The notes under the pieces: generated by a model
The model's input: only the letters and a program-made list of their open reading frames with translations
The model's database searches: none
What the model was told of the DNA's origin: nothing
Program-made: the position numbers and the translations under genes
Shown here: positions 42,733 to 51,589 of the stretch, one piece after another
How the letters are laid out: the number at the start of each line of letters is the position of its first letter
How positions within the stretch are numbered: position 1 is the stretch's first letter
Origin: an uncultured Thalassotalea sp.
GTDB lineage: Bacteria; Pseudomonadota; Gammaproteobacteria; Enterobacterales; Alteromonadaceae
DNA length: 64,000 bases
Direction: 5' to 3'
Assembly (NCBI GenBank): GCA_947502355.1
Contig: CANMZP010000001.1
Span: forward strand, 62,001-126,000

Positions 42733-44610
42733 ATGAGATATTTACCCATTATTAGCTTGGCACTATTAACAACTGCATGTGGCGGTGATGGTGGTGATAG
42801 CAGCTCGACACCATTTGTTCCGCATACTCCTGTTGAAACAGGAATTATCAATATTGATGAATCCTTTGTGCAAGGGCAAAGTACGGAACTTATCTTATTT
42901 GAACCGAATCAAAATATCACAGAGCCGAACTGGGTTCAGCTTAGCGGTCCAAGTGTTGAACTCTTTGCGGCAAACTCAAAAGTCTTATCATTCACTATTC
43001 CAAACGCTGGTGAGTATCGCTTTGAAGTGTCTTACCGAGCCAATGGCATACAAAAAGAAGATACCGTAAGCTTTTCGGCTGCAACGGGCTCTCCATCCTT
43101 GGTAGCTCGATTGGGTCACAGCGTCATAGAAGGCAACAACGTATCATTGCGCGCATTCATTGGTGATAATGTGATTGAAGATAGCATTACTTGGGATAAA
43201 ATAAGTGGTCCATCAATTTCATTAGATAACAACAATCAAGACCCACAACTGCTTATTTTTGAAAGCCCGCTGGTTACCGAAGACAGCCTTATTCGTTTTG
43301 AAGTCACCGCTCAAACAAGCTCTGGGCAAATCGTTTCTGACACCGTTGCTGTGCTTATTGAAAATGCCGCCGACATCCCCATCAATGCCATATTCGATGG
43401 CGACGACGTGGTTGCAAAAGTGTACTCTTATAAAGCGGATTCACCATATAAAGAGGTGCTAACAAACTGTGTGTATTCAAATCAGTTTAGCTCTTCTTGT
43501 TTGTTAGGAACCCTGCCAGAGCTTGCCCAAGACTCTAATGGAGAAACACCTACCATAGAGCAAGTAATGAACCGAGTTGTGGTTTCTCATGATTGGATGG
43601 GGGAACGCTTTGAACAATACCTGAAAACCTTTGATGAACATGATGACTTTAAAAACCTGTTGCGCGCCACCACAGCCATTGTATTATCTTACGATATTAG
43701 ACCATCCTTTTATTGGGGCTTAACGGGCGCCATTTATCTCGACCCTAGCGATCTTTGGTTAACACCAGAAGAGCGAGATACCATAAATGAAGCGCCAGAT
43801 TATCGCAGCAGCTTTGGCTCTGACTTACAATTTTTAATCCCTTATCGTTATGTTAAAGATAATGAATATGTGTCATTTTTCTACCCACCTAATGACCGAT
43901 TTTCACGACAACTCAGCGACATTAAATACGATCTAGCTAACCTGCTTTATCATGAACTGGGCCATGCAAATGATTATTTCCCTTGGGATGAGTGGAATAC
44001 TTACCCAGATAATTACCGCTTTGACCAAGCGGTGGTAGCGTCACCGCAAATATCATCGGATTTATCCAATCTCTACCCATTAAACAGCCAAGAAATGACG
44101 GACTTAGCTGCCACCCGTTTTCTAGGTGAAGACATTACCGAGACCCAAAAAAACTACAGCCCAGATGACGTCGCGGTTTTTTATCAAAACGATCATGCCA
44201 ATGACTTTTACAACTATACAACCGAACGCGAAGATTTGAGTATGTTATTTGAAGAGTTGATGATGTATACCCGATACGGCATTTCAAGAGATACAGCGGT
44301 ACTCGATGAAGATAATTTAATTGTCAGCTGGGGACAACGAGGAAGAGTTGGTCAATCGGACATTACGCCACGTAGTGCTTATGTGGCCAGTCGAGTATTA
44401 CCAGAGTACGATTTAGAGTTAACCAAAACCTTACCGGTGCCAATCAGTATGACCAGAGGCTTGGACTGGTGGGATAATTTACCTATTTCACCACAACCTC
44501 TAAGTCGTGCATTGAGCATTGAATCATCAGAAAAGCAAAGGCATAAACAGCCAATAAGGTTTAAAACTTTCGGGCAACGAGGCAACGTTTCGCCATTAAG
44601 AAGCCATTAA
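42733..44610 (+). CDS. Large lipoprotein with Ig/PKD-like repeats and a HELGH motif
   Basis: This 625-residue protein starts with a lipoprotein signal; the lipobox is LTTAC with cysteine at 16, followed by a glycine/serine linker. Residues about 37-115 and 122-212 look like two PKD/Ig-like beta modules (WVQLSGPSVEL and WDKISGPSISL). The remainder contains YHELGHAND at about 406-414, a zinc-peptidase HExxH, and a later LFEELMMY near 520 that could supply the third ligand. No named peptidase family is recognised. It is probably an outer-membrane-anchored hydrolase. Copies of an 11-bp repeat span its stop codon. Confidence 0.85.
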   Translation: MRYLPIISLALLTTACGGDGGDSSSTPFVPHTPVETGIINIDESFVQGQSTELILFEPNQNITEPNWVQLSGPSVELFAANSKVLSFTIPNAGEYRFEVSYRANGIQKEDTVSFSAATGSPSLVARLGHSVIEGNNVSLRAFIGDNVIEDSITWDKISGPSISLDNNNQDPQLLIFESPLVTEDSLIRFEVTAQTSSGQIVSDTVAVLIENAADIPINAIFDGDDVVAKVYSYKADSPYKEVLTNCVYSNQFSSSCLLGTLPELAQDSNGETPTIEQVMNRVVVSHDWMGERFEQYLKTFDEHDDFKNLLRATTAIVLSYDIRPSFYWGLTGAIYLDPSDLWLTPEERDTINEAPDYRSSFGSDLQFLIPYRYVKDNEYVSFFYPPNDRFSRQLSDIKYDLANLLYHELGHANDYFPWDEWNTYPDNYRFDQAVVASPQISSDLSNLYPLNSQEMTDLAATRFLGEDITETQKNYSPDDVAVFYQNDHANDFYNYTTEREDLSMLFEELMMYTRYGISRDTAVLDEDNLIVSWGQRGRVGQSDITPRSAYVASRVLPEYDLELTKTLPVPISMTRGLDWWDNLPISPQPLSRALSIESSEKQRHKQPIRFKTFGQRGNVSPLRSH

Positions 44611-44625
44611 GAAGCCATTAAGAAG
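44593..44625 (+). repeat. 11-bp tandem repeat across a stop codon
   Basis: Three exact copies of ccattaagaag occupy 44593-44603, 44604-44614 and 44615-44625, with a fourth degenerate copy after. The stop codon of the lipoprotein gene lies in the second copy. Because 11 is not a multiple of three, a change in copy number could alter the last residues. Confidence 0.9.
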
Positions 44626-44637
44626 CAATGAAGCTAT

Positions 44638-44660
44638 GGGGACCTTTAAAGGTCCCTTTT
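44638..44660 (+). terminator. Terminator behind the lipoprotein gene
   Basis: A perfect 18-bp palindrome (44639-44656) is followed by TTTT. It lies 28 bases behind the stop. Confidence 0.8.
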
Positions 44661-44808
44661 CATTTTATAACGGCTAAATACTTGCAGATTAAAAAAGGTT
44701 TTTAAATATCATTAAGCCAGTTAACATGAAACTCGTTAATGAAAGCGCGTAATGCCTTACCACCAGCCCCATAACATTTATAACGGCACTCTTGTGTATT
44801 AATAATGC

Positions 44809-45582
44809 TTAGCCTTTAAATAGATGATCTTTGGGCAATTCATAGGCCTCGACTTCGCTTGCGGCAAGTAATATTTTTGTCATATCACTCGAACCGCCAA
44901 ATAAAGAGGAGTGGGTATGAAACGGCACAGCATAAAACCATAGTTGCTTTATACTCCAGACTGCTTGCGGTATTTGAGTTAGCTCCCAGAAATAAGGACT
45001 TTTTAATCGCGATCGCCAATAATTAAATAATACCTGTCTCGGTGCTTGCAAAATCCAATGATATCGCTGTCCCATGGCGCTGATTTTTATCATTTTTAAA
45101 TGTTCATGTCCTTGACAAAAATTAGAAAATCCATCCCAAACAGCAAAAATGCAATTTTCCTCCGGTTCCGTAACCCTTGAAATAGCACTCTCTATCGCAT
45201 TTATTGCTTCTAAAGGTGGGGTTCCTTCTAAAGGTGAATGAATATCACCGGATGAAAGATTATTGTAATCTAGGTTAAACCCTACTTGGTGCCATTTTTG
45301 TAACCCTGAAAAATTTGGACATTTTTTAGCTAGAGCTGCTGACCAGGTCGTTGGTATCATTTGCTTTGCACGTTCTAATTGGGTTGCACCCGTGAATGAT
45401 GGAAGGTTAACATTGGCAGGAAACGTCCAAGCGGGGTGACAAATATGCACGTATTGTTCAAATTTTTGTGGCATATATCGGGCAACGGCGTTTAAAGGGC
45501 CATGGCAGCCTTTTCCAACCCAATCATAAAATTTTTTATCTTCGACGGGTTTAAATTCAGTTGGCCAGTGCTTTTCAAACAT
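44809..45582 (-). CDS. Unrecognised 257-residue protein
   Basis: This soluble protein is rich in tryptophan and histidine. It includes KFEQYVHICHPAWTFPANVN near residue 40, a FAVWDGFSNF segment near 145 and an aromatic YHWILQAPRQVLFNYW near 175. The pattern of a face-exposed HP-A motif plus WDG recalls uncharacterised proteins I associate with actinobacteria, but I cannot name a family. There is no signal peptide or membrane segment. It is monocistronic, with more than 150 bases to either neighbour. It could be an acquired gene. Confidence 0.75.
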   Translation of the reverse strand: MFEKHWPTEFKPVEDKKFYDWVGKGCHGPLNAVARYMPQKFEQYVHICHPAWTFPANVNLPSFTGATQLERAKQMIPTTWSAALAKKCPNFSGLQKWHQVGFNLDYNNLSSGDIHSPLEGTPPLEAINAIESAISRVTEPEENCIFAVWDGFSNFCQGHEHLKMIKISAMGQRYHWILQAPRQVLFNYWRSRLKSPYFWELTQIPQAVWSIKQLWFYAVPFHTHSSLFGGSSDMTKILLAASEVEAYELPKDHLFKG

Positions 45583-45733
45583 AAGAGGTTGCGCTTCCTA
45601 TACCTATCAGCATTAAAAACGGCGCTGTTATAACGCATTAATTTAAAATAATTCCATTTCCATGGCATTAATTCTAGGTGATCTCTGTATTTTTGCTATT
45701 TATGAAAAGGCGGTAGTCTATGAGTTTGAAACG

Positions 45734-45758
45734 AAAAACGGGATCCAATTAGATCCCG
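45734..45758 (-). terminator. Terminator of the DUF2066-hda unit
   Basis: A stem CGGGATC/GATCCCG (45739-45745 with 45752-45758) is followed on the minus strand by TTTTT. It lies 38 bases behind hda. Confidence 0.82.
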
Positions 45759-45795
45759 CTTTTGTGTGATGTGTTCATTATTAAAGGCGCTTATT

Positions 45796-46500
45796 TTACT
45801 TTGGAAATAATACGTCTTTTATAAATGGGATGGTGATTTTACGTTGCGCACGAATGGATGCTTTATCTAACACGTCCAGTGACTCAATTAAACTGCTCAT
45901 ATCACGAGATAAACGGTTTAATAAAAACTTTGCACTGTCATCGCTCATTTCAATACCACGAAACTTAGCATGCATTTGAATGGCTTTTATTTTGCCTTTA
46001 TCATCGAGTGATTTAACTTGTTCGGTGTGTCCCCAAGTAAGGCGAGAAACCAAGTCAGGCAAACTGATGCCTAAATTTTTGGCACTGTCATTACCCGCTA
46101 AGATAATGCGTTTATTATTTTCAATAACGCGGTTGTACAAATCAAAAATGCCCTGCTCCCATTCGGGGTTGCCGGCAATCAGATGCAAATCATCAAGACA
46201 AATCAAATCAATTTGTTCTAAATCGGCTAACACTTCTACCGATAAATGGGTGAGTTCAGATAGCGACAAGCATAAAGAATTCAGTTTCAGTGACGAAGCT
46301 AATGAACAACTGGCATGCAATAAATGCGACTTACCAACACCGTTTTGACCGAACAGATAAAAACCGTTGGCCGTCCCTTCTTTGGCGACAAAATTTTGCA
46401 GGTGTTGCAAAATAGCGTCGTCACCCTGACAATAAAAACTGGCAAATGTTTCATCATCAGGTAAATGTACAGCTAAAGGTAACTGTGAAATCTTTGTCAT
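45796..46500 (-). CDS. hda: DnaA regulatory inactivator Hda
   Basis: Hda, bound to the sliding clamp, stimulates ATP hydrolysis by DnaA after initiation. This 234-residue AAA+ protein has an N-terminal clamp-binding-like QLPLAVHLPDD, Walker A FGQNGVGKSHLL near residue 50, Walker B DLICLDDLHLI near 97 and sensor regions with LVSRLTWG. The ATG at 46500 is chosen because GGAAGGG lies just before it; the TTG 12 bases earlier is the ribosome site itself. It overlaps the DUF2066 stop by one base. Confidence 0.94.
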   Translation of the reverse strand: MTKISQLPLAVHLPDDETFASFYCQGDDAILQHLQNFVAKEGTANGFYLFGQNGVGKSHLLHASCSLASSLKLNSLCLSLSELTHLSVEVLADLEQIDLICLDDLHLIAGNPEWEQGIFDLYNRVIENNKRIILAGNDSAKNLGISLPDLVSRLTWGHTEQVKSLDDKGKIKAIQMHAKFRGIEMSDDSAKFLLNRLSRDMSSLIESLDVLDKASIRAQRKITIPFIKDVLFPK

Positions 46501-47609
46501 TAACCCTTCCAACGGTATGTTACAGGTTGAGTATCATCGGTTTGGGTAAAGAACTCATCCAATGCCTCAATTTTTCTTTCGAGTTTCAATGCTTGCTTAA
46601 CGGCATCTTTGCTTGCCGAAATATTCAAGCGAAATAGCATCTTATTACCAGCAATGCGCAGTAGTCTAACATCACTTACTAGTGATAAGTCGTTAAAAAA
46701 CGTATTTATATCGACAAATTGTTGCATTGATTGAATATCAATCAATTCGAGGTCTAAAAAGCCCTGGTTATCTTGAGCTAATACAAAAGAGTTATTCTCA
46801 AAAAGCTTATCCGAAATCTCATTAATGGCTTTTGCCAACATCGCAGGCTCGTCGGTGCCCTGATAATTACCAACGTACTGTTTATCTCTAAACCATAAAC
46901 TCCAGTCAACGACTAAAGGCTTAACCTCATCGCAATTGCTTTGGCACATGCTACTGTCTACTAATGTATTATAGGAAATTCTTAAACTGACCACCGACTC
47001 AGCCATGTAACGCTCTGAGCCAGCAATAAGGGTTTGGCTAAAACGGCCCCACACATCGGTTTCACTTACACTCATTAAATCGGTTAAATCATACAGTGGA
47101 AAGTTAATGGGTAAACCACGGTTAAACGCTTGCGTATAAATGGTGTCTTTAATCTCATTATCGGCCAAGTCACCAATGAGACTGCGCTGTTCATCGTATT
47201 CTCGAATAAGCCAAATAGTTGTTAAAGGACGGTGTTTACCCCAAATGCCCACCTGAGCCTGTTGCAATAGTTTATTAATTTTATCTTGTTCAAAACTGGC
47301 CAATAAAAATAGCTGCCCTTTATTTTGGCTGTAGCTAAATTGATTTAAATAATTATTGGGCTTTCTGATCGCCGCCTTTAATTGCGCATTATCTTCAATA
47401 GCGGCACTGCCAGCGATTTTTACCAACACCTGTTTAAAAGCAGAACGTTGGGCGGCAGACAAGTCTTTTCTTGACTGCGAAGCCAGCTTAATTTTTGCTT
47501 GATAAAGATCGTCTACTTCGACTGCCTTACTTGGGTTAAGTGTGCACATAAGACACACAGGCAGGATCATCGCGAACTTTGTTAATCGTTTTTTAATACT
47601 CATACGCAA
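46500..47609 (-). CDS. DUF2066 protein, probably periplasmic
   Basis: This 369-residue protein has a signal peptide (basic start, FAMILPVCLMCTLNPSKA) and the DUF2066 body: AQRSAFKQVLVKIAGSAAIE near residue 53, FSYSQNKGQLFLLASFEQDK near 91 and LTTIWLIREYDEQR near 128. The function is unknown. It is nearly always found just upstream of hda in related bacteria, and here the stop and start overlap. It is divergent from purM with about 300 bases between. Confidence 0.9.
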   Translation of the reverse strand: MRMSIKKRLTKFAMILPVCLMCTLNPSKAVEVDDLYQAKIKLASQSRKDLSAAQRSAFKQVLVKIAGSAAIEDNAQLKAAIRKPNNYLNQFSYSQNKGQLFLLASFEQDKINKLLQQAQVGIWGKHRPLTTIWLIREYDEQRSLIGDLADNEIKDTIYTQAFNRGLPINFPLYDLTDLMSVSETDVWGRFSQTLIAGSERYMAESVVSLRISYNTLVDSSMCQSNCDEVKPLVVDWSLWFRDKQYVGNYQGTDEPAMLAKAINEISDKLFENNSFVLAQDNQGFLDLELIDIQSMQQFVDINTFFNDLSLVSDVRLLRIAGNKMLFRLNISASKDAVKQALKLERKIEALDEFFTQTDDTQPVTYRWKG

Positions 47610-47906
47610 ATATTATCATAAAGAATGGCCTCTGTTGACCTTTGTTAGCCTACTTTTATTCTTTTACGGTTATAAAACAGGCAATTACAGCAAGTATGGT
47701 TGATTAATCAAATAAAATCGTAAAAAAATGAGTAACAAAGATTTTAACCTTTGCTTAGCACTGGTAGAATACCGCCAATTTTAATAACAAATATTCTACG
47801 TTTACTTAAATTTGATTACTTATATTTTGATTACTTATTTAGTTGACGAATAAAAGCTTGACCAAATTGACTGTATACCTAGATGCATTTCATTTAAGGG
47901 TTAATC

Positions 47907-48947
47907 GTGAGCGAGCAAAAACAATCTCTAAGCTACAAAGACGCTGGTGTTGATATTGATGCAGGTAATGCACTGGTAGAAAACATCAAAAGTGCAGTAA
48001 AGCGAACCACTCGTCCGGAAGTTATTGGCGGATTAGGTGGCTTTGGCGCAGTATGCGAAATTCCAGAGGGTTATAAACAGCCGGTACTTATCTCAGGTAC
48101 AGATGGTGTTGGAACCAAATTACGTCTTGCAATCGACTTAAACAAGCATGATACCGTTGGTATCGATTTGGTTGCTATGTGTGTAAACGACCTGTTGGTA
48201 CTAGGCGCTGAGCCATTATACTTCCTTGACTACTATGCAACCGCCAAACTGGATGTTGAAGTAGCCTCTTCTGTTGTTACCGGCATTGCCGAGGGCTGTA
48301 TTCAATCAGGTTGTGCCCTAGTTGGTGGTGAAACCGCTGAAATGCCAGGCATGTATCATCAAGGTGACTACGATATTGCCGGCTTTTGTACCGGTGTTGC
48401 TGAAAAAGCCAACATCATTGATGGCAGCAAAGTGAAAGCTGGCGATCAATTAATTGCCCTTGCCTCTTCTGGACCTCACTCAAACGGTTTTTCATTAATT
48501 CGTAAAGTACTGGAAGTGAACAACACCGACACCAATGAAATGCTAGGCGATAAAAGCATTGCCGAGCATTTAATTGAACCAACAAAAATTTACGTTAAAT
48601 CGACGTTAGCCCTATTAAAAGATGTACAAGCGCATGCCCTTTCACACATCACCGGTGGTGGCTTCTGGGAAAATATTCCTCGCGTATTACCAGAAAAAAC
48701 TAAAGCGGTAGTTAATGGCAACAGCTGGGAATGGCCACAAATTTTTAACTGGTTGCAAGAGAAAGGTAATATCACCACGCATGAAATGTACCGTACCTTT
48801 AACTGTGGTGTGGGCATGATCATTGTTGTTCCTGCTGACAAAGTAGAACAAAGTCTTGCCATTTTAGCCGAACACGGTGAAAACGCATGGCACATTGGTG
48901 AAATTCAATCAGCAAATGCTGATGAAGAACAAGTGGAAATCATCTAA
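47907..48947 (+). CDS. purM: Phosphoribosylformylglycinamidine cyclo-ligase (AIR synthetase)
   Basis: PurM converts FGAM to AIR in purine synthesis. The 346-residue protein (E. coli 345) shows [29 protein letters not shown] near residue 45, [13 protein letters not shown] near 63, [12 protein letters not shown] near 138, [16 protein letters not shown] near 190 and [16 protein letters not shown] near 248. The start is GTG at 47907 with AAGGG upstream. The stop abuts purN directly, so they form an operon. I saw no PurR-type palindrome upstream. Confidence 0.97.
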   Translation: MSEQKQSLSYKDAGVDIDAGNALVENIKSAVKRTTRPEVIGGLGGFGAVCEIPEGYKQPVLISGTDGVGTKLRLAIDLNKHDTVGIDLVAMCVNDLLVLGAEPLYFLDYYATAKLDVEVASSVVTGIAEGCIQSGCALVGGETAEMPGMYHQGDYDIAGFCTGVAEKANIIDGSKVKAGDQLIALASSGPHSNGFSLIRKVLEVNNTDTNEMLGDKSIAEHLIEPTKIYVKSTLALLKDVQAHALSHITGGGFWENIPRVLPEKTKAVVNGNSWEWPQIFNWLQEKGNITTHEMYRTFNCGVGMIIVVPADKVEQSLAILAEHGENAWHIGEIQSANADEEQVEII

Positions 48948-49610
48948 ATGAGTACGAACCAGTCAACACCGACACAACGTATTGTGGTTCTGGTTTCTGG
49001 TAACGGTAGTAATTTGCAGGCCATCATTGATGCCTGCAAAAACCAACAAATTCCTGGAGAAGTTGTCGGGGTACTATCAAATAAAGCCGATGTTTATGGT
49101 TTAACCAGAGCTGAAAACGCCGACATTGCCACGGTTACCTTATCCCATAAAGGCTTTGATACTCGTGAAGACTACGACGAAAAATTAATCGAAGCGATTG
49201 ACCAATTTCAACCTGACTTAGTTATTCTTGCCGGCTTTATGCGCATATTAACGGCTCGATTTGTGCAACATTATCAAGGTAAATTATTGAACATTCACCC
49301 TTCTTTGTTGCCTAAATACCAAGGATTGAATACCCATCAACGAGCTATTGATGCTGGCGATAAAGAACACGGCGTTAGTGTTCACTTTGTTACAGAAGAG
49401 CTTGATGGCGGTCCGGTTATTCTGCAGGCCAAAGTACCTGTTTTTGAAGGTGACACCGCTGACGACTTAGCGGCTAGAGTGCACGAACAAGAACACCGTA
49501 TTTACCCATTAGTAAGTAAATGGTTTTGCGAACAACGCTTAACAATGGGCGAAGATTGTGCCATGCTTGATGGTAATGTTTTACCTGTAAACGGTTATGC
49601 TAACGAGTAA
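48948..49610 (+). CDS. purN: Phosphoribosylglycinamide formyltransferase
   Basis: PurN transfers a formyl group from 10-formyl-THF to GAR. The 220-residue protein has VLVSGNGSNLQAIIDAC near residue 14, FMRILTARFVQHYQGKLLNI near 98, the catalytic asparagine and histidine in LNIHPSLLPKYQGLNTHQRA, and VHFVTEELDGGPVILQ near 145 with the catalytic aspartate. It starts immediately behind the purM stop. Confidence 0.97.
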   Translation: MSTNQSTPTQRIVVLVSGNGSNLQAIIDACKNQQIPGEVVGVLSNKADVYGLTRAENADIATVTLSHKGFDTREDYDEKLIEAIDQFQPDLVILAGFMRILTARFVQHYQGKLLNIHPSLLPKYQGLNTHQRAIDAGDKEHGVSVHFVTEELDGGPVILQAKVPVFEGDTADDLAARVHEQEHRIYPLVSKWFCEQRLTMGEDCAMLDGNVLPVNGYANE

Positions 49611-49625
49611 TTTTTTACTTTGAAC

Positions 49626-49662
49626 TCGTCAGGCAAACCGATAAAACAGGTAAGCCTGACGA
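49626..49662 (+). other. Inverted repeat between purN and the DUF3108 gene
   Basis: A 9-bp perfect stem TCGTCAGGC/GCCTGACGA (49626-49634 with 49654-49662) has a 19-nt loop and no T run. It may process or protect the purMN message rather than terminate it; the next gene starts 17 bases later. Confidence 0.6.
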
Positions 49663-49678
49663 CTATTCGAGGTTTAAA

Positions 49679-50440
49679 ATGATAATAAAATGCTGCGCCA
49701 AATACGGGCTAGGGCTTATTGCAAGTCTGCTTTGTTTAAATGGCTATGCCGAAACCACCCCGCTAATCGCCGATTTCAAGGCAAAATATAATATTATTCA
49801 CGACAGTGATATTGTGGGTAAAGCACACCGTACTTTAAAGAATCTTGACGATGGTAGCATCGAATTTAGCTATAAAACCGACATTGAGTGGTTCATCTTT
49901 GACGACAAGCGTCACGAAGTTACCGTCAATAAATTAGAGAACAACCAACTTATTCCCCTTTCCTATAAGTCGGACAGAGAAGGCACTGGAAAAAACAAAT
50001 ACTACCATTGGCAATTTGACCCCGAAAACAAAACCGTTACCAATTTAAAAAAGAAAAAGCCCAAACCACAAAGTATCGACTGGCCCGAAGGCTTACAAAG
50101 TAGATTAAGTTATCACCTGCAATCTCGAATCAACTTAATAACCGGCAATAAATCATTTAATTTCAAAGTCATGTCAAATTCGGCAAAAGTAAAAAACTAC
50201 CATTACGAATACCTGGGTGAAGAAGATATCATCGTCCCTTTTGGGGTATTAAATGCCGTAAAATTAAAACGACAAAAGCCCGATTCCAAAAAAATCACTT
50301 ACGTATGGTTTGCGCCATCGTTAAATTATTTAATGGTTAAGTTGTATCAAGTAGAAAGTGACTTTAAACAAATCCATGCGGAATTGGTTTCTGTAGAGAG
50401 CGCGGATAAACAAGAGTCCACTTTAAGCAGCAATGAATGA
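49679..50440 (+). CDS. DUF3108 periplasmic protein
   Basis: This 253-residue protein has a signal peptide (LGLIASLLCLNGYA, cleavage near residue 24) and a beta-rich DUF3108 body: FKAKYNIIHDSDIVGKAHR near 33, IPLSYKSDREG near 91, LITGNKSFNFKVMSNSAKVK near 152, VWFAPSLNYLMVKLYQVESD near 215. The function is unknown. It follows purN closely, an association common in related genomes. The tail is polar. Confidence 0.88.
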   Translation: MIIKCCAKYGLGLIASLLCLNGYAETTPLIADFKAKYNIIHDSDIVGKAHRTLKNLDDGSIEFSYKTDIEWFIFDDKRHEVTVNKLENNQLIPLSYKSDREGTGKNKYYHWQFDPENKTVTNLKKKKPKPQSIDWPEGLQSRLSYHLQSRINLITGNKSFNFKVMSNSAKVKNYHYEYLGEEDIIVPFGVLNAVKLKRQKPDSKKITYVWFAPSLNYLMVKLYQVESDFKQIHAELVSVESADKQESTLSSNE

Positions 50441-50522
50441 TGCATAAACATGATCAATCAAGCGCTCCTTAAAGGGGCAGCTCTAATGTCGGGTAGTTAT
50501 TACCCAAGCGAAGCCATTTAAT

Positions 50523-50573
50523 ATTGGGGTCAGATGAAAATTAATTGTACTTTTATTTTCATCTGACCCCAAT
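50523..50573. repeat. REP-like palindromic element (GGGGTCAGATG type)
   Basis: A perfect 19-bp inverted repeat (50523-50541 with 50555-50573) encloses a 13-nt T-rich loop. The arms begin ATTGGGGTCAGATG. Palindromes with a GGGGTCAGA head are widespread in gammaproteobacteria and are linked to REP-associated tyrosine transposases; that link is from memory. It lies between converging DUF3108 and yafJ, where it could also end both transcripts. Confidence 0.8.
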
Positions 50574-50580
50574 TGTTTGG

Positions 50581-51360
50581 TTAATTTGAGGCGAGCATTG
50601 CTTCGCCCAATTTAAATACCTGCCATTGACGAGGCTGCATTTTGTGCCAGGTTTCATCTTTCGTTAATGGTTGGGTGGCAATAACGGTAACAATGTCATG
50701 ATCGGTGGTTTCTTTCTTAAAATCGATCGCCACATCCGCATCAATTAATTGCGCAGGCCCAAATGGGGCACGGCGTGTGATCCAGTGTAAGTTATTAGAA
50801 CAATACACAAATAAAGATTCGCCATCGCTTAAAATCAAGTTAAACACCCCATGTTCGTCAATAATATCGCACAGCTCGGCAATATAACGGAATAAGGCCT
50901 CGTCACTCGGTCTGGTGTCGGCAAATTTACGTTTTAGTTGCTCCAAAATCCAACAAAAGGCCTGTTCGCTGTCTGTACTGCCTATTTGAATGTATTTTGT
51001 TGTCGCTAGCCGCTCTTTATAATCTGCAAGCTGACCATTGTGGGCATAGGTAAAGTTTCTGCCCCATAACTCGCGTGTAAATGGGTGAGTATTTTCCAAA
51101 CAAACGGGGCCGGCATTGGCTTGTCTGATATGACAAACAACCGCCTCACTCTTTATAGGATAATTGGTGACCAAACGCGCAATTTCGGAATCAAAACTCG
51201 GTTTTGGATCTTTAAAGGTTCTACAGCCCTTTCCCTCATAAAACGTAATACCCCAGCCATCTTTATGGGGGCCCGTATTGCCACCACGTTGCATTAAGCC
51301 GGCAAAACTAAAACAAATATCGGTTGGTACATTGGCACTCATCGCCAATAATTCACACAT
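50581..51360 (-). CDS. yafJ: Class II glutamine amidotransferase (YafJ)
   Basis: This 259-residue Ntn-hydrolase has the catalytic N-terminal cysteine after the initiator (MCELLAMSANVPTDICFSF), then RGGNTGPHKDGWGITFYEG near residue 25, CHIRQANAGPVCLENTHPF near 78 and FTYAHNGQL near 105. E. coli YafJ is very similar. It is a stand-alone glutaminase-like domain with no known acceptor. It is divergent from fadE, as a near neighbour of fadE in E. coli too. Confidence 0.95.
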   Translation of the reverse strand: MCELLAMSANVPTDICFSFAGLMQRGGNTGPHKDGWGITFYEGKGCRTFKDPKPSFDSEIARLVTNYPIKSEAVVCHIRQANAGPVCLENTHPFTRELWGRNFTYAHNGQLADYKERLATTKYIQIGSTDSEQAFCWILEQLKRKFADTRPSDEALFRYIAELCDIIDEHGVFNLILSDGESLFVYCSNNLHWITRRAPFGPAQLIDADVAIDFKKETTDHDIVTVIATQPLTKDETWHKMQPRQWQVFKLGEAMLASN

Positions 51361-51442
51361 CGCCTAACCTCGAAAAGTTGAATCAAATCATTAATACGTA
51401 GATTACACCAATTTAATCGGCTTGTGACAGGAATAACCGGCT

Positions 51443-51472
51443 AATATTTCATGTTATTCACCATGAAATATT
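51443..51472. promoter_or_regulatory. Inverted repeat in the yafJ-fadE intergenic region
   Basis: An 11-bp perfect inverted repeat AATATTTCATG/CATGAAATATT (51443-51453 with 51462-51472) with an 8-base centre lies about 80 bases before the yafJ start and 75 before the FadR-like box. It could be an operator or an RNA hairpin; no regulator is assigned. Confidence 0.4.
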
Positions 51473-51546
51473 TCACTTAAAAGCACATTTACTGAAATTT
51501 AAACTGGATTTAACATTGAAAATGTGTCATTTTGTAACTATATTTA

Positions 51547-51563
51547 GAGTGGTAAGACCAGTT
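51547..51563 (+). promoter_or_regulatory. Probable FadR operator before fadE
   Basis: The 17-bp segment reads on the minus strand AACTGGTCTTACCACTC. It matches the FadR consensus AACTGGTC-N-GACC-N-GTT in most core positions, with TGGT and ACCA dyad halves. It lies 27 bases before the fadE start, where FadR would block transcription when acyl-CoA is scarce. Confidence 0.65.
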
Positions 51564-51589
51564 AATTAATAAAATAATCAGGAGTAACT

